NCBI GenBank assembly: GCA_916613615.1
Contig: OU744734.1
Location: 31,938,301-32,002,300, forward strand
DNA: 64,000 nt
Direction of reading: 5' to 3'
From: Steromphala cineraria
Lineage: Eukaryota; Mollusca; Gastropoda; Trochida; Trochidae
Below the pieces are notes generated by a model. The model saw nothing but the letters and a program-made list of their open reading frames with translations, was not told the origin of the DNA and ran no database searches. Numbering within the stretch: the stretch's first letter is position 1; the number at the start of each line of letters is the position of its first letter. Positions 31,783 through 42,539 of this stretch are shown in pieces. Made by a program: the position numbers and the translations under genes.

Positions 31783-34330
31783 CATTGTCTGATCACTGCA
31801 GTCTTGAGTCATTGTCTGACCACTGCAGCCTTAAGTCATTGTCTGACCATCACACTTTGTGTCTGACTACCTTAGCCTTTAGTCATTGTCTGACCACTGC
31901 AGCCTTAAGTCATTGTATGACCACTGCAGCCTTTAGTCATAGTCTGACCACTGCAGCCTTTAGTCATTGTTTGACCACTGCAGCTTGTGTTCATTGTCTG
32001 ACCACTGCAGCCTTTAATCATTGTTTGACCACTGCAGCCTTTTTGTCATTGTTTGACCACTGCAGCTTGTGTTCATTGTCTGACCACTGCAGCCTTTAAT
32101 CATTGTTTGACCACTGCAGCCTTTTGTCATTGTCTGACCACTGCAGCCTTTAGTCATTGTCTGACCACTGCAGCCTTTAGTCATTGTCTAACCACTGCAG
32201 CCTTTAGTCATTGTCTGACCACTGCAGCCTTTAGTCATTGTCTGACCACTGCAGCCTTTAGTCATTGTCTGACCACTGCAGCCTTTAGTCATTGTCTGAC
32301 CACTGCAGCCTGTTTTATTGTTTGACCACTGCAGCCTTTAGTCATTGTCTGACCACTGCAGGCTTTAGTCATTGTCTGACCACTGCAGCTTGTGTTCATT
32401 GTATGACCACTATAGCCTTTAGTCATTGTCTGACCACTACAGCCTTTAGTCATTGTCTGACCACTGCAGCCTTTAGTCATTGTCTGACCACTGCAGCCTT
32501 TAGTCATTGTCTGACCACTGCAGCCTTTAGTCATTGTCTGACCACTGCAGCCTTTAATCATTGTCTGACCACTGCAGCCTTTAGTCATTGTTTGACCACT
32601 GCAGCCTTTAGTCATTGTCTGACCACTGCAGCCTTTAGTCATTGTCTGACCACTGCAGCCTTTAATCATTGTCTGAACACTGCAGCCTTTAATCATTGTC
32701 TGAACACTGCAGGCTTTTCTCATTGTCTGACCACTGCAACCTTTAGTCATTGTCTGACCACTGCAGCCTTTAATCATTGTCTGACCACTGCAGCCTTTAG
32801 TCATTGTCTGATCACTGCAGCCTTAAGTCATTGTCTGACCCCTGCAGCCTTTAGTCATTGTCTGACCACTGCAGTCTTAAGTCATTGTCTGACCACTGCA
32901 ACCTTTAGTCATTGTCTGACCACTGCAGCCTTTAGTCATTGTCTGACCACTGCAGCCTTTAGTCATTGTCTGACCACTGCAGCCTTTAGTCATTGTCTGA
33001 CCACTGCAGCCTGTTTTATTGTTTGACCACTGCAGGCTTTTATTATTGTCTGACCACTGCAGCCTTTAGTCATTGTCTGACCACTGCAGCCTTTAGTCAT
33101 TGTCTGACCACTGCAGGCTTTAGTCATTGTCTGACCACTGCAGCTTGTGTTCATTGTCTGACCACTGCAGCCTATAGTCATTGTCTGACAACTGCAGCCT
33201 TTAATCATTGTCTGACCACTGCAGCCAGTGTTTATTGTCTGACCACTGTAGGCTTTTATTATTGTCTGACCACTGCAGCCTTTAGTCATTGTCTGACCAC
33301 TGCAGCCTTTAGTCATTGTCTGACCACTGCAGCCTTTAATCATTGTCTGACCACTGCAGCCTTTAGTCATTGTCTGACCACTGCAGCCTTAAGTCATTGT
33401 CTGACCACTGCAGCCTTTAGTCATTGTTTGACCACTGCAGCCTTTAGTCATTGTCTGACCACTGCAGCCTTTAGTCATTGTCTGAACACTGCAGCCTTTA
33501 ATCATTGTCTGAACACTGCAGGCTTTTCTCATTGTCTGACCACTGCAACCTTTAGTCATTGTCTGACCACTGCAGCCTTTAATCATTGTCTGACCACTGC
33601 AGCCTTTAGTCATTGTCTGACCACTGCAGCCTTAAGTCATTGTCTGACCCCTGCAGCCTTTAGTCATTGTCTGACCACTGCAGTCTTAAGTCATTGTCTG
33701 ACCACTGCAGCGTTTAGTCATTGTCTAACCACTGCAGCCTTTAGTCATTGTCTGACCACTGCAGCCTTTAGTCATTGTCTGATCACTGCAGCCTTTAGTC
33801 ATTGTCTGACCACTGCAGCCTTTAGTCATTGTCTGACCACTGCAGCCTGTGTTCATTCTTTGACCACTGCAGCCTTTAGTCATTGTCTGACCACTGCAGC
33901 CTTTAGTCATAGTCTGACCACTGCAGCCTTTAGTCATTGTCTGACCACTGCAGCCTTTAGTCATTGTCTGACCACTGCAGCCTGTGTTCATTCTTTGACC
34001 ACTGTAGCCTTTAGTCATTGTCTGACCACTGCAGCCTTTAGTCATTGTCTGACCACTGCAGCCTTTAGTCATAGTCTGACCACTGCAGCCTTTAATCATT
34101 GTCTGACCACTGCAGCCTTTAGTCATTGTCTGACCACTGCAGCCTTAAGTCATTGTCTGACCACTGCAGCCTGTGTTCATTGTCTGACCACTGCAGCCTT
34201 TAGTCATTGTCTGACCACTGCAGCCTTTAGTCATAGTCTGACCACTGCAGCCTTTAGTCATTGTCTGAACACTGCAGGCTTTTATCATTTTCTGACCACT
34301 GCAACCTTTAGTCATTGTCTGGTTACTACG
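31783..34330. repeat. 27-bp minisatellite, about 94 copies
   Basis: The unit is CCTTTAGTCATTGTCTGACC plus ACTGCAG (27 bp). Variants include CCTTAAG, CTTGTGTTC, CCTGTTTTATTG (26 bp) and GAACACTGCAGG. A block with AACACTGCAGGCTTTTCTC occurs at about 32702 and again about 33511, an offset of 809 bp, so part of the array was duplicated as a block of about 30 units. Most units hold CTGCAG. Open frames up to 467 codons (+) and 171 codons (-) are by-products of the period. Confidence 0.96.
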
Positions 34331-34854
34331 GGACAGCAGTCTTTGCCTGACTGGAAAAAAAGCCAAAACAGAACCCAAAATTTAGATACAGATTAAGATT
34401 TTAATAGATAAGTGAACTTGCTATTGGCAACAACATTAATAGAGAGTCTTTAAAGAAAACTAAATTTACTGAAACATTTACTGTAGTTTACTGTACATAT
34501 AGGTCTGTATAAAGTTTTCACTCTACCTGTAAGCCCCTACCTAGCTACCTACCTTCCTACCTACTTACCTACACTGTCAGCTGCTGGTCAGTTCAGTTGG
34601 CCTACCCTCAGTCACTTACTCACTCACTAAATCAATCACTCACGGGCAGGCACCAAACAGCAACTATGTAGTGCTTTTCTAGTCTCCACTTCTAGACTTT
34701 GGCACATTCTAAAGTAGAACACTCTCCTTTTTTTTATTTGCTTACTCTCTATCCATATGTGAAAGCTAGCCTATTTTAGTTGCTCCTCTATGGGTAGCAA
34801 GCACCTGTCTGCCAATACTAACACATGCCTTTCTGCTTTCTACATTCATTTCAG
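34331..34854. other. end of intron 3 with simple repeats
   Basis: A CTAC/CCTA-rich stretch at 34545-34580 and CTCACTCACT at 34617-34645. The intron ends CATTTCAG at 34854. Confidence 0.6.
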
Positions 34855-35109
34855 GTATGTCGTGAATTTCAAAGAGGTACATGCACGCGACAACCTAGCG
34901 AATGTCGCTTTGCTCACCCTCCTGACAATGTAACAGTCGACCAATCCGACAACCATGTAACGGTGTGTATGGATTTCATAAAAGGAAAGTGTACGCGGGA
35001 TTCGTGTAGATATTTTCACCCTCCGGCCCACCTTCAGGCCCAGATTAAGGCCGCACAACAACGGGCAAACGCTGTCGCTGCGCAGAATGCCCCGACCCAG
35101 ACTCAGCTG
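34855..35109 (+). CDS. mbl: muscleblind exon 4: zinc fingers 3 and 4
   Basis: Encodes residues 191-275 (85 codons, phase 0). It starts [17 protein letters not shown]. Finger 3 is C192-X7-C200-X6-C207-X3-H211; finger 4 is C228-X7-C236-X4-C241-X3-H245, within [33 protein letters not shown] then matches the conserved segment after finger 4. This is the counterpart of the second tandem pair of vertebrate MBNL, which insects also have (established knowledge). The exon ends QTQTQL at CTG|GTAGGG. The Ala/Gln-rich tail is typical. Next exon choice is either the basic cassette at 39055 or exon 5 at 39819. Confidence 0.97.
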
Positions 35110-35799
35110 GTAGGGCTACTGTCTGCTTATTTCACACTTAAACTGTCTGTCTGTCTGTCCTCCTGTCTGTCTGTCTGCCTGTCCGCTTACTCCTTCCCTT
35201 ATCTGTCTGTCCTTGTCCCCTGCTGCTGTCTTGTGGTGATTGCCTCCTATGACCTTGCATTCTGTGCTTGTTGAATCTCACTATACTACCTGTATTATTA
35301 TAGCTAGACCAGATATAGCACTCAATCTTGATGCAATCTATTGTAGGACTGCCATTGAAATGTTGTTGCTTGAGAAAACTTATGTTTAATGAAGAATCTA
35401 CTCCTAACAATGGTTGCATCAAGATGAGTGGGATTCTAATGCTGGGTCACTCTACTTGAAGCTGCCTCTCCTAAACCATCATCAGTCATCCCTTGCTGAA
35501 AAACGCTGATAGTATTATGTTTAGTTTGAGCCTGGCACTTTACATTATTTCCCTACTTGATTTGATGTGGGCTGGGACACAGCACGCCCTCTCTCTCTCT
35601 TTTCTCAACTCTAACACTGCATTGTGCCAGCTTCATGCCTGACCACTTTTTTGCCCTCCAAAAAACCCCAAACTGAGCCTTCCATCATGCCCACTAGCCT
35701 CCGATAGTTGCACCACTCTGTAACACATCAGTGATGAACTTTCAGTCTGTAGAAAGTTGTCACACTCTTAAAACTTTTCAATCTTGATCCAGTCCTAAA
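35110..35799. other. start of intron 4 with CTGT microsatellite
   Basis: CTGTCTGT/CTGTCC runs at about 35140-35212, a CT run near 35591; otherwise nothing recognised. The run lies 30 bp after exon 4's donor. Confidence 0.55.
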
Positions 35800-36165
35800 G
35801 AAGTTGCAACATGGCACAAGAACATCTACATGTTTTAACCATCGTAAAGAAATGACAAGATGATCAAAAAACATTTCATTCTTATAACCATGCCACAGTA
35901 GTTTCAAGATGACCCAAAAACATCTCAGTCTTATAACCCGTCAAGAGAGGTTGAAAAATTACCCACAAACATCTCAGTCATGTAACATTACTAGAGAAGT
36001 TACAAGATGACCTACAAACATCTCAGTCTTATAACATGATTAGAGAAGTTACAAGATGACCCACAAACATCTCAGTCTTACTACTTTACTAGAGAAGTTA
36101 CAAGATGACCCACAAACATCTCAGTCTTACTACATTACTAGAGAAATTACAAGATGACCCACAAA
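35800..36165. repeat. 49-bp tandem repeat, about 7 copies
   Basis: ACAAGATGACCCACAAACAT plus CTCAGTCTTA..ACATTACTAGAGAAGTT. The last four copies (35940-36165) are close; earlier ones are increasingly diverged. Confidence 0.85.
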
Positions 36166-36329
36166 AAAACAAACAAAACCATAGAATGCCCTTTGTTATC
36201 GTATTCAAGTAGGTTCTTTGTCTCAAAAGATTGAAATGCCCTTAGTACTTTTCAGTAGTTGCTATATTCTCTCACAAGCTGCCATATTCCTTCCCATTGC
36301 CAGCCGCCTCTAGTTGCTTGCCTCTGTAC

Positions 36330-37665
36330 ACGTATTGCTCCTCCTCTTCACTGGATGGGAGTGCAGCACATGTGTTGCTCATCCTCTTCACTGGATGGGA
36401 GTGCAGCACATGTGTTGCTCCTCCTTTTCACTGGATGGGAGTGCAGCACATGTGTTGCTCCTCCTCTTCACTGGATGGGAATGCAGCACACGTATTGTTC
36501 CTCCTCTTCACTGGATGGGAATGCAGCACATGTGTTGCTCCTCCTCTTCACTGGATGGGAATGCAGCACACGTATTGTTCCTCCTCTTCACTGGATGGGA
36601 ATGCAGCACATGTGTTGCTCTTCCTCTTCACTGGATGGGAGTGCAGCACACGTATTGTTCCTCCTCTTCACTGGATGGGAATGCAGCACATGTGTTGCTC
36701 CTCCTCTTCACTGGATGGGAATGCAGCACATGTATTGTTCCTCCTCTTCACTGGATGGGAGTGCAGCACATGTATTGTTCCTCCTCTTCACTGGATGGGA
36801 ATGCAGCACATGTATTGCTCCTCCTCTTCACTGGATGGGAATGCAGCACACGTATTGTTCCTCCTCTTCACTGGATGGGAATGCAGCACATGTGTTGCTC
36901 TTCCTCTTCACTGGATGGGAGTGCAGCACACGTATTGTTCCTCCTCTTCACTGGATGGGAATGCAGCACATGTGTTGCTCCTCCTCTTCACTGGATGGGA
37001 ATGCAGCACATGTATTGCTCCTCCTCTTCACTGGATGGGAATGCAGCACACGTATTGTTCCTCCTCTTCACTGGATGGGAGTGCAGCACATGTGTTGCTC
37101 CTCATCTTCACTGGATGGGAGTGCAGCACATGTATTGCTCCTCCTCTTCACTGGATGGGAGTGCAGCACATGTGTTGCTCCTCCTCTTCACTGGATGGGA
37201 GTGCAGCACATGTATTGTTCGTCCTCTTCACTGGATGGGAGTGCAGCACATGTGTTGCTCCTCCTCTTCACTGGATGGGAGTGCAGCACACGTGTTGCTC
37301 CTCCTCTTCACTGGATGGGAGTGCAGCACATGTGTTGCTCCTCCTCTTCACTGGATGGGAGTGCAGCACACGTGTTGCTCCTCCTCTTCACTGGGTGGGA
37401 GTGCAGCACATGTGTTGCTCCTCCTCTTCACTGGATGGGAATGCAGCACATGTATTGTTCCTCCTCTTCATTGGATGGGAATGCAGCACATGTGTTGCTC
37501 CTCCTTTTCACTGGATGGGAGTGCAGCACATGTGTTGCTCCTCCTCTTCACTGGATGGGAGCGCAGCACATGTATTGCTTCTCCTCTTCACTGGATGGGA
37601 GTGCAGCACACGTGTTGCTCCTCCTCTTCACTGGATGGGCGTGCAGCACATGTGTTGTTCCTGGA
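36330..37665. repeat. 40-bp minisatellite, about 33 copies
   Basis: The unit is TTCACTGGATGGGAGTGCAG plus CACATGTGTTGCTCCTCCTC, in strict 40-bp register over 1.3 kb with substitutions only (G/A before TGCAG, TGTG/TGTA/CGTA, GCTC/GTTC). With no stop in any phase over three units, all three + frames stay open for 470-510 codons; these are artefacts. On the sense strand of mbl most units carry TTGCTC, i.e. the YGCY word TGCT that muscleblind binds. Confidence 0.96.
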
Positions 37666-39054
37666 AAGTTGGTTGGCAATACTTGCTTGGTGGATGTACT
37701 CAGGACTTCTGCTGTCCCTGTAGGTTGAGCTCGCACTGTAGACATTGTTCTTGTCACTGCTCTCACTCTCCCACTCTATGCAAACCAATAGATGGAAAGA
37801 CAAGACAAATAGACAAGACAGAGATATGAATTCACAAATAAGAGACGGACAGAGGCAGGTGCCACATCTTGTTCCTCAAGATGTCTTCTGAGGCACCCTG
37901 TGTGTGGAGCCCTGGAGCCCTGGAGCCACGGGTAGAGGAACCTATCTCCCCTCCCAATCCCCTCCCCCTACAAACATTTACACGAAACACGTGTACAGAC
38001 CAACAATTTGGAAGTTTATAGTGTCAAATTGTATGAAAATAAACCGTTCGACTGTTACAGCGTTTTGAATTTCAACAGGGGGTGATAATAAGAAACTTTT
38101 AAGCAAATCAAGTCAGTGACCCAAACTGCATGTGAACTTTTGGTGTATTGCTTGGTTGTACGTACATGCTAATTTTATACTAGTCCATGCACATACATGA
38201 CATTTAAAAGTTGGTTGCTAACCATTGAATTTAGTCTTTGGAAAAAGAAAACAAAGTTTTCAAAAAGTGTCCAAATCAAAGTGATAGTTACAGGATTTGC
38301 TCCCGTCTTTCCAAGGTGTTCAACCATAAAAGGTATGTTTTCAATTTTGAAATAGAAGTTGTTGTAACATTAGTTATGTTACAGTAATTTCTTCTCTGAA
38401 AATCATGACATGCTGAATTGTTATTGCTATGGCAACAAGGTGAAATTCTTTTCATGGTAGTAGATATAAAAATACATTATTATTATTTTGTTTTTCAGCT
38501 TTGATGGATTCATTCTCTTTTGTTGCAGATTATACTTTTCTGAATAGATATGCAGCCGAAATTTAGATTATTAAACACACCCACAACTTATTAATGAAAG
38601 CTCTTGTATTTTGATACAAACATCACATAGACAGACCTTCTCTTTGCTTTGGGTTTATCCTTTACTCAAATGTTTTATTTCTTATTTTTGTTATATGCAT
38701 GAATTATTAATTTTGGCACTCTGTCTTTTTCTGACGGGTTCTACTCACGTTGTTGATAATAACAGCTCAAGCACTTGGCATCTATCCAAACACTTACTTA
38801 TATTTTAATTTCAAATTATGGGGAAGGATTGTTTTCCTATATTGGATTAAAGGCATGATGTATGTCTCTCTCTAAAGCTTTTTGTAAAGATAACATTGAG
38901 TATTTATATGCATGGTATCAATCTTGACCGACGGTGCCTTTTTTATTTTCATCACCCAACATGCCTTGCTGCTTGCTGTTGTCATGTGCCGCCATCCCTG
39001 CCATGCCGCCATTTCATTGGCCAATTGCCATCATGTGCTCTGCATACTAATTAG
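37666..39054. other. intron 4, nothing recognised
   Basis: No gene or repeat that I can support. A TACTAAT branch-point-like word lies at about 39045-39051, just before the candidate cassette exon. Confidence 0.45.
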
Positions 39055-39123
39055 CCGCAAGTGGTTGAGGTCTTGACCGCGGGCAAGAAGAGATCTCGTG
39101 ACCCTACAGACGATCTTGTTCTG
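39055..39123 (+). CDS. mbl: candidate cassette exon with basic (NLS-like) segment
   Basis: A 69-bp stretch, phase 0 at both ends, between AATTAG and CTG|GTACTA. It encodes 23 residues, PQVVEVLTAGKKRSRDP followed by TDDLVL. Joined to exon 5 it gives TDDLVL-GAIQGVVPPYKR, which lines up with vertebrate EATFDL-GIPQAVLPPLPKR; GKKRSRDP takes the place of SLKRPLEA. That region of vertebrate MBNL controls nuclear localisation through alternative exons (family knowledge), so a similar role is inferred. The short distance from the TACTAAT word to the AG suggests a weak, regulated acceptor. Skipping keeps the frame. No transcript evidence. Confidence 0.72.
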
Positions 39124-39818
39124 GTACTATTTCCCATCATGCTTTGCATGTAGCTGTAGAGAGCTTTAAGATGATTGTTTGCACAGTCACATGATCGACA
39201 CACAGAGTGACATACCTTGCTTTTTGTAGAATTAATTTTGTTTTCCTTTCGTGATCCAAATTGTCTGCCAGTTCTCTCACAACATCACAATACACGCCTC
39301 TTGCATGGCAGCTTTATACAATGTATGTCCATATGAAAAACCTTGCGTCCGTCCAAGCGTGACTGGGCAATATTACGGTGGTCATGTGATTCTGCAACCT
39401 CTATTTGATAGCTACTCAGTGTAAAGAACTTCTCTATCTGTCTATCTATGAGTAGATTAATGGTATTAAAGCGAATGTGAACTATAAGCCGTCTTTAGTC
39501 TTCTGATAGTAGCCAATTGTCCCTTAGTTTAGCCTCTATACTTTTGGAGAAGATTTGTCCATTTTACTGGTCTTATAGATGCTTCCAGCTCTTTAATATT
39601 AATTCTAGATATGCAAAAAAATAATTCTGTAAAGCAAGAATAATCTTATTTAACACATTCTTGATCTATCTGTTGAGTTGTCTTCTCACCCTCCTCCTCT
39701 TCCAACAACTTGCAAACCAAGTAAAAATCTCTCTACTCTTTATTCATGTTTGTGTGTAATGATTTTACCACCCTGCTTTGCTTTGGCCAATCATGTTTGT
39801 GCTCTCTGCCACCCATAG
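39124..39818. other. end of intron 4
   Basis: Intronic sequence, with acceptor CACCCATAG at 39818. Nothing else recognised. Confidence 0.5.
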
Positions 39819-39972
39819 GGTGCCATCCAAGGAGTTGTCCCCCCTTACAAACGGATGGCCATGACGGATGCTAAGAGTGGAATTCCCATGACGTACCAGC
39901 CTAGCGCAATAGGAGCATATCAACATGCAGCCCTTATGCAGTTAGGACAACAACCATATATACCAGTCACGT
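39819..39972 (+). CDS. mbl: muscleblind exon 5: C-terminal region
   Basis: Encodes residues 276-326 plus one base of codon 327. It starts GAIQGVVPPYKRMAMTDAK, then SGIPMTYQPSAIGAYQ and LMQLGQQPYIPVT. The PPYKR, KSGIP..YQP and LMQL.QP.(I/V)PV words are those I recall from insect mbl C-termini, so this is the protostome-type tail. The donor is ACGT|GTAAGT, leaving phase 1. Coding continues in exon 6 with the split codon TAT (Y). The segment is Gln/Pro/Ala-rich and probably disordered; it is the region where vertebrate MBNL isoforms differ. Confidence 0.94.
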
Positions 39973-40449
39973 GTAAGTTCATTTTTTCTATCTAGGCCTG
40001 CTAATGAAAATAGTTCCATAGTGTTATTGAAGTTGGTGCTTGACTTCTGGCAGGTAGACTGACCTGTTTATGTTCTGTCTGTAATCTCTCCCAACTAAAG
40101 CCCCGGCAAACCAAGTGATGTTTCTAGGGGTGAGAGACACTGCATTCCCCGGGGGTCCCCAGTGCGGGAGTGAGTCTGTTCCCTGAGTGTCCCACACCTA
40201 GCTAGCTAGGACAGTTGTTGTTCAGTTCACTGGTGCCTCACAGCTCACGTACAGTGCTGCATGCAGTTTTATGTTCTTATATCACTTGATTGTGCCTCTT
40301 GTGTACTTTATATGCATAATGATGAATAAGAAACATTCTCTATTCTTTCATTTGATGTAGAAATATAGATATTAGAAATGTTGTAAGTTGTTGCTATTTT
40401 GTTGTTTTCAATTGATTTCATGACTTTATCCGCTTACATATTTTCTGCA
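39973..40449. other. start of intron 5
   Basis: Somewhat GC-richer 40080-40230; nothing recognised. Confidence 0.45.
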
Positions 40450-41250
40450 GACCATACACATCAAATTGCAAGTCCTATCCAGCTCATAGCTTCTAAACAA
40501 ATCAACACATTTTTATCAAATTTGATATTGAGATACATTTCCATATGAAGGTCTGTCATGATGTCACATATTTTAAAATATTTTTGTAATATTTTGTCTT
40601 TTGGGTCAAAAAAGGTTGACTGTGTAAGATATCTGGTATGAGTTCTGTCTCGCCCAGAACTTCTAAACTAAGTATCATTGGTTTTATATAAATTTGTTAC
40701 TGAGATACATAATGACATGAAAATCTTTATGATTAATGATTCGAAAGACATTTTAGTAAAATTTAGTGTTTTTTCATCCAAGAGGGTGACTTTGTTAGAA
40801 AATTAATTCAAAACCTGCCTGGCTCAGAGATTTGAGTATGATTTGATAAAATGTTTTATGAGGATGTATAGTTAGATCTGAATACATCGTGATATAAAAA
40901 TTTGAAAATATTTGTGTAAGAAGAAACATTTAGCGGTAAAAAGTACTAAAAACTCATGAAAAAAGTGAATTGTAGGGAATCATGTCAGGATCATAAATCT
41001 TCCTTTTGGTAAATGATTGTCTCATCATGGAGATCCAAGATATGCACAAAGGACGATTTTGATTTTTATCTTACATTTCTGTTTATTGGACAAAAATCAT
41101 TACTGTGTAAGAAAACTTCATTTTTTCTTTTGCTTGATTGTAATCAAATCAGTTGAGTCATACATAATATTTGAAAGTGTATCATGATTGTCATATAAGA
41201 TTTTAAAATATATCCATTCCTTGAAACCTTGTCAATTGTCCCCAATTATG
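40450..41250. repeat. dispersed repeat, relative of 22032-22800
   Basis: Shares 'GCAAGTCCTATCCAGCTCA', 'TCAACACATTTTTATCAAAT' and 'ATTGAGATAC..ATATGAAGG' words with the intron 2 copy, in four or five diverged direct repeats. Confidence 0.5.
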
Positions 41251-41824
41251 CCAAACAGTGAACATGTGTTGATTTTATTTAGAGGTTTTTCTTATCAATA
41301 GTGATCATTGATACAAAAGCTAAAATTGAAAAGATACATCTTGCCTACTTGTGGGGGATATATCACTAATATAGTATGTATTTTTGCATTAAATATAACC
41401 AGTTAGAATGTACTAATGGCTAACAAGATAATCCATAACTGGATTACGGCTTTGTGAAGGTATCTTTCACTCTGTTATGCAGGCAGCCAAACATCTAACA
41501 TACTAACTCGGAGAAAGATAGTGCTAGCATATAAGCACTAGATAAAATATTTTCACCAAATTATGTATCTTGAATATTCTTTGACCTGCAACAACGTCAT
41601 GATTAAAGAAATATTCTGATCATTTTATTGTGTCAGTCTTTGAAAAGATAGTCAGATGCAATATTCAATGAAGTCACCTACTGTTTACTGAACAATAATA
41701 GAACTGATGATAATTTGTTTAAACCAAACCAAATATTGAGACTACTGATTTTTTTCATCCATTCACACTCTAACAAGAAAATGCTGAATAAACCATGCAT
41801 GCGCTGATAAGTTAGAAATATGCC
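41251..41824. other. intron 5 spacer
   Basis: AT-rich, nothing recognised. Confidence 0.4.
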
Positions 41825-42125
41825 CATAGCTCATTGTCCGTCCGTCCGTCCTTCAATCTGTCCATCCATCCGTCCGTTATTTTTGTGCATTTTCGACTTC
41901 TTCTCCAGAACCAAGGCCTAGAAAGCTAAAACTTTGTGTACATACTCCTTGACTAGTAAGGATTATAATTTATAGCCCTGGTGACCTTGTGGCCCCTAAT
42001 AAGGGAAACAGGGGCAACGCCCTTAAGACCTATTTTCACCTGCTTTTCCAGAAGCATAAGGTCTATAACGCTGAAACTTTGTGTACAGATTCCTTGACAA
42101 GTGATGATTATAATTCATAGCTTGC
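41825..42125. repeat. dispersed element fragment (CTCATCTGGCC family)
   Basis: Head AGCTCATTGTCCGTCCGTCC, then ACCAAGGCCTAGAAAGC twice-repeated segments and CCCCTAATAAGGGAAACAGG. Ends without a clear 3' terminus. Confidence 0.62.
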
Positions 42126-42336
42126 ATCATATTGAGTGATGCAGGGAAGTGTTAGTACATCTGACTTATACCCACTCCAGTCGAGTTATATCTGACGAAA
42201 CAATGCTTTCCATCCTTCTCTATGTAAGTATGTGTCTTGACCTAACTAGATTAAAGTAATATACAAACTAGTACCTATATAGGACAAAATAACAACATAT
42301 ACGTAACACAACAGAAAGTACCTCTGTTTGTATCAA

Positions 42337-42410
42337 TCCTCAGTAGCTCAGTTGGCAGAGTCGCTGCTCAGCAACATAACGGTCCCTGGTTCGATTCCTG
42401 CCATTGTCGT
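42337..42410 (+). other. tRNA-like sequence (pseudogene or SINE head)
   Basis: An A-box TAGCTCAGTTGG (42344-42355) and a B-box GGTTCGATTCC (42388-42398) are 32 bp apart, the normal tRNA spacing. But the seven bases before position 8 (TCCTCAG) do not pair with those after the T-arm (CATTGTC), and the T-stem has two mismatches. So it is not a working tRNA; it is a tRNA pseudogene or the 5' head of a tRNA-derived SINE that could still recruit polymerase III. Confidence 0.6.
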
Positions 42411-42539
42411 TTATAATTCTCATATATTTAAAATTCTAAATTTTGCAGGTCAGTTTATTTACCAAAGTTGATGATTTTTTCAACTAAGTTTATATGTACA
42501 AAAAGGCGTATTAGAAAAGTAGAGGTGTATCGGTCAATA

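Noticed and set aside
32289..34396. Long open frames over the 27-bp array on both strands (up to 467 codons)
   Set aside because: A 27-bp unit keeps phase, so frames repeat nine residues; no start context, splice signals or domain, and both strands behave alike.
36259..37829. Three overlapping + strand open frames of 469-510 codons (repeats of FTGWECST, HWMGMQHM, SLDGSAAH)
   Set aside because: They are the three phases of one 40-bp noncoding tandem repeat in an mbl intron; no stop occurs in 120 bp, so all phases stay open.
42337..42410. Functional tRNA gene
   Set aside because: Acceptor stem does not pair and the T-stem has two mismatches, although A- and B-boxes are present.
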